Below, piece by piece: positions 60,490 to 64,000 of a stretch of DNA of 64,000 nucleotides; within the stretch, counting starts at the first letter, position 1, and the number at the start of each line of letters is the position of its first letter. The stretch lies in NCBI GenBank assembly GCA_019022495.1, contig JAFEKR010000004.1, positions 806,001-870,000 on the forward strand, in the 5' to 3' direction. Position numbers and translations under genes: made by a program. Under the pieces are notes generated by a model. That model saw nothing but the letters and a program-made list of their open reading frames with translations, was not told where the DNA came from and did no database searches. The stretch comes from Epichloe hybrida (taxonomy: Eukaryota > Ascomycota > Sordariomycetes > Hypocreales > Clavicipitaceae).

Positions 60490-63400
60490 CTTGTGTGGCG
60501 ACGCAGATTCCCGTATTTAGAGCGTTGGGGGTTGGTGCTCTGGCTTGTACGTGAAATGCGAATCCTGCGAATCCTGCGAATCCGGCCAAGACCGAGCAGC
60601 GAGAAGAAGCAAAGGCGTTGACGGCTTGGCTCCTTCCCCAGAGTGCGGAGTAGCGGGATGAACAGTAAGTAATACTCTGTAATGCGCGTGCCGTCTCTAA
60701 CCCTGGAGAATATCTTGATAGCAGTTTTTTTTTTTTTTGGGGGGGGGGGGGACTAGCAAGGCAATTTCGAGTAGTCACGGGTCAGAAGTCACGGGTCAGA
60801 TTGGATTGATTGCGCGAACAAGACAAGGACGCAGCAGTGACTGGGTTTTTATACCTGTGCGCACACTGAATCTTCACTTTCCTCTGGGCTGCCAGAAATT
60901 GAGCACTCCCGTGGATTGTCACAAACCAGATGTCGGCGCGTAGGTAGCAAGCAGGGGCCAAGGCGTCAAGCTTTGGTTATTTTTGGACGGGTTTGTGTTG
61001 TACATGTACAAATGATTTTGCAGCGACTACAAGCCCCACGCGGGGCGGCCACTATCAGCTCTTAGTGACTATAGTAAGTGAAGCTGTTAGAGATGCTATA
61101 GGGGTATTTACACTAGTAAGAGGTACTGAGTAGTCCTAATGAAATACATATAACTTAAGGTACCCTTTATTTTATTACGTCCCATAGCAACATATGTTCT
61201 TAGCTTGCTGCCCTGTACAAACAGACATTAGACTGTATGTAATCCACATACATTGTACATATTACATGGCAGATCGGCTCGCGAGGCAAGTGGATCGTGG
61301 GCAAAAGTGGAAACACGACCGGCATGACTGGTCGCAACGATAACAGAATACAGCATGGAACTAGCCTTGTACGCATCAGGATAATGGTGCAGTGCAACTT
61401 AACGCAGCGCATTGCATCGCATTGCGTCGCCGTTGTCATTGGTATTATTATCTCGACCAATTGGCGCCAACACCATTCATGACCAACGCTGAACCAATTG
61501 GGTCTTCTTCCAGCCGTCCCGCGAGCTGCAGCTCAAAATGCCTCCACACTCTACCCCCTGAATTGGGTTTTAAATCTACATGCCCCAGTTTTTTGTTCCT
61601 CTCTAATCTCCTTAGAGGTCGTAAGCCTTGTGAAGTCACGTCATTAACTAGGGTCTCCGTGTATCCAAGTAGATAAAAATAAACTAGAGATACATAGCTT
61701 GCGGGCCCTACAGACCTACAAGGTGGACCAAGTCCAGGCGGATAATAAGCTATAAAGTATATGTAGAGATATAGAGAGCTACAAGGAAAATACAAAGAGT
61801 TAGGGTGTATAGTATTATAAAAGAATATATCTATTTCTATATAGATTACTAGTAACAGAGGGAACCTTTAATCCTAGCCCCTGTCTCCCTTATTTACTTG
61901 CTAATAGCTAATGGGCTTAATTCCCCCTTTGATGTAAGTTTGTAAAATAATTGAGGGGGTGCAGTGTACAGTGAATCTTAGGTAACTCCGAAAATTATCT
62001 GGTACATGGTCGCGAGCGGCGTTTTCGAAATTACCTGAGCTTACTGTATTACATGTCTGCGAGTTGCTGCCAGACTGGAAGCCAGATTCTTTCCCTAACA
62101 TAGTCGGGAAACGTAATTGACTTGGCCTGACGGAGTTCCCGAGCCGCCGAGCTACGCGCCCGCAGTAGTAGCATACCCCACCAGCGATTCCTGCGTTCAT
62201 GGCCGTGTCACCCGTGCCACGCCTCACCTTAGGTACTGCTAGACACCGCAACGGATTAGACACAGGGCCAGGGCAGAGGGGGCAGAGGGGGCAGAGAGAA
62301 TCTCCTTAAGCGTGTTTTACCTTGCTAATTAGATAAAAGTAAACTAGAGGTATATTTACTTGTAAATAGGGAGGCTTATAATAAATATACAAGTAATTTT
62401 CCTGAAACAAATTACAACGAGTTTTGCTAATTAGACCTGTATGGAACAGTCTTTAACGCTGTGACTAAGGTGACTTGCCACACACTGACACGTAAAACAT
62501 ACCCCTAGTCACGGCACATTACCCCCGCACACACAGCATTGTAATTTTCATCAATTCAATCAATTCAATCGCGGCCAGCTACTTCAATCGCGGCTGCGGC
62601 CGACTTGCTTAAAAAGGCGTGTGCAGCCTTGCGATAATACGTGATATCCTTTTTCCATGGCGCCTCACATAAATTTGGTGCGAAGGCGTGGGATGTGTGG
62701 GATGTGGCCGCATCACAATTGTGGATGGGTACGGATCATTTTGGATTTTCCGTAATGCAGCTCTCATTAGCAGAATTCAGGTTAGAGATCGATTTATTGT
62801 GTGAATACAGTAATGAATAAGGTTCTTCGTCATATAGAAAGCCTATAGCTAGAGATTAGACCTTAACGCCCTAACCCCTAGCTAAAAGTGGTAGTCAAGT
62901 CAATGTCTCATCTCCCAACGCCAATCGTAGTACTAAGTCAGAAGCAATGAAATGCCAGCAGCGAGACGGCCAAAGATGCATTACAACTATTATAACTTAG
63001 ACAGGCTGTCCACAGGCTTGCCACGTGCTCCTCTTTTCCTGGTCCGGAAGTAATTGCGGAGAGGGATCTTGACCATCACTCTGTTCACAGAACCCAGGCA
63101 TAAGCCGTGACAACACGTGACTAGCCAGTGGCTAGGCCGCTACGTTCTACTACCCTAGTACCTACCATGCTCTATAATGTGGTCGCGCTTATGACTCTAT
63201 GCTCCTAATAATGCAGCGGCGTTACTAATAAAAGTGATGATATCAAAGGAAATAGGTGAATCGTGGGATATAGGTTATCACGTGGTAGGTATAGCTTTAG
63301 TAAGCAAGAAAACACAGCACCAAATAGCAACGCTTGATAGTAATACATAAAGGAACTAAACATGCTTAGAAGTTAGAGGCCTAGCTATATAAGTCTAAGG

Positions 63401-63769
63401 AAAGGGTAATTATTACATGTAGGGATTAAGACCCCTTTTCTTACTATCAGAGGTCTTATTAATATGGATAACTTACTTAATCTGTCCAGGGCGATTATCC
63501 CGTAATTGGTGGACGCGAAGGGGGGAAGCTGTGCCCCACTCCCCTTACGAAAATGTTTCTCCGCAGGAGATAGTTGGGGTTTTTTTTTTCTTCATCCTTA
63601 TTAAGCTAATTGACTTTTGTTCATGAAAACATCATCTGAGTATTGACCCTACATTGTTTCACCGTCACATTTTTTTGCCGAGGAACTTGTCTACTTGCGC
63701 AAATTCAATATATCTTGACAAAGCCTTTTACGTACCAAACGATCCAAATATTGTGGCGAGATCGCAACC
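60490..63769. other. Long intergenic region with repeat traces
   Basis: 3.3 kb between the divergent CCCH gene (-) and ura3 (+). It has no supported gene. A T/G run lies at 60724-60752. AT-rich RIP-like patches occur at about 61060-61190, 61660-61860 and 62320-62410. Direct repeats AGATAAAA(A/G)TAAACTAGAG at about 61672 and 62331 suggest a decayed repeat pair. Short repeats: GCAGAGGGG at 62272-62298, CAATTCAAT at 62550-62575. Frames at 61448-61795 and 61901-62263 (minus) look random. Confidence 0.45.
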
Positions 63770-64000
63770 ATGGCGCCGCACCAAACCCTCAAGGCGACTT
63801 ACGCCTCGAGAGCTCAGAGTGCCACACACCCGCTCAACGCCTATCTATTCAAGCTTATGGACTTGAAGGCTTCCAACCTCTGTTTGAGTGCTGATGTCGC
63901 GACTGCCCGGGAACTTCTTTACTTTGCCGACAAGCTTGGCCCGTCTATTGTTGTTCTCAAGACACATTATGATATGGTCTCCGGCTGGGACTTCCACCCG
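63770..64000 (+). CDS. ura3: Orotidine-5'-phosphate decarboxylase, N-terminal part
   Basis: Starts [16 protein letters not shown] at a good CAACCATGG context and is open to the window end (77 codons seen; the family is about 370-400 residues in these fungi). [22 protein letters not shown] and [18 protein letters not shown] contain the substrate-binding SADV and the KTH catalytic-site lysine motif. The enzyme makes UMP in the last step of pyrimidine synthesis in the cytosol. Called ura3 or pyr4/pyrG depending on species. The rest of the gene lies outside the window. Truncation is only by the window edge. Confidence 0.95.
   Translation, partial: MAPHQTLKATYASRAQSATHPLNAYLFKLMDLKASNLCLSADVATARELLYFADKLGPSIVVLKTHYDMVSGWDFHP

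Overview
The window is from a filamentous ascomycete, most likely a Hypocreales-type Sordariomycete. Genes carry short 50-200 bp GT-AG introns, and the ura3/pyr4 N-terminus, the ro-3 type p150-Glued, RVB1 and SEC65 all read as Sordariomycete proteins. About two thirds of the window is AT-rich DNA bearing the mark of repeat-induced point mutation (RIP): CpA/TpG changed to TpA throughout transposon copies. Genus is not resolvable by eye.

Layout. 1-8165: an AT-rich block holding a full-length but dead Ty1/copia element (312-7070, target-site duplication ATAAT). 8166-11742: a small island of normal composition with a broken Tc1/mariner transposase, a 135-bp in-frame tandem duplication, a two-exon seven-helix membrane-protein gene, a Mutator-like MITE with a perfect 9-bp duplication, and a small basic ORF. 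11748-41611: one 29.9-kb nested retrotransposon cluster that entered the genome at a single 5-bp site (TCTTT). It resolves as copia F (minus), containing a hAT-like repeat (13834-15942) and copia B (18812-40896, minus); B contains LTR element C, probably Ty3/gypsy (22945-38263, plus); C contains copia D (24776-31559, minus), a second hAT-like copy (31748-34188) and a truncated copia E (34189-37169, minus). All insertions have matching target-site duplications except hAT copy 2 and E, whose mismatched flanks indicate a later deletion.

41612-64000: the gene-dense, GC-balanced half. In order: an aminoglycoside-phosphotransferase-family gene (+), an EamA/DMT transporter (+), RVB1 (+, four exons), an HMG-box regulator (+, two exons), the dynactin large subunit (+, one exon), SEC65/SRP19 (-), a six-exon CCCH zinc-finger gene with an N-terminal DUF7923/NYN-like region (-), then 3.3 kb of non-coding sequence with repeat traces, and the first 77 codons of orotidine-5'-phosphate decarboxylase (ura3/pyr4, +) running off the end.

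The core genes are housekeeping genes of unrelated pathways (AAA+ chromatin remodelling, dynein motility, protein targeting, pyrimidine synthesis) and do not form an operon or biosynthetic cluster. The main interest lies in the mobile DNA: the fully resolvable nesting history, a hAT-like element built around a 101-bp satellite and TTACA arrays, a RIP boundary lying inside LTRs, and a MITE family with one copy 151 bp upstream of the SEC65 start codon.
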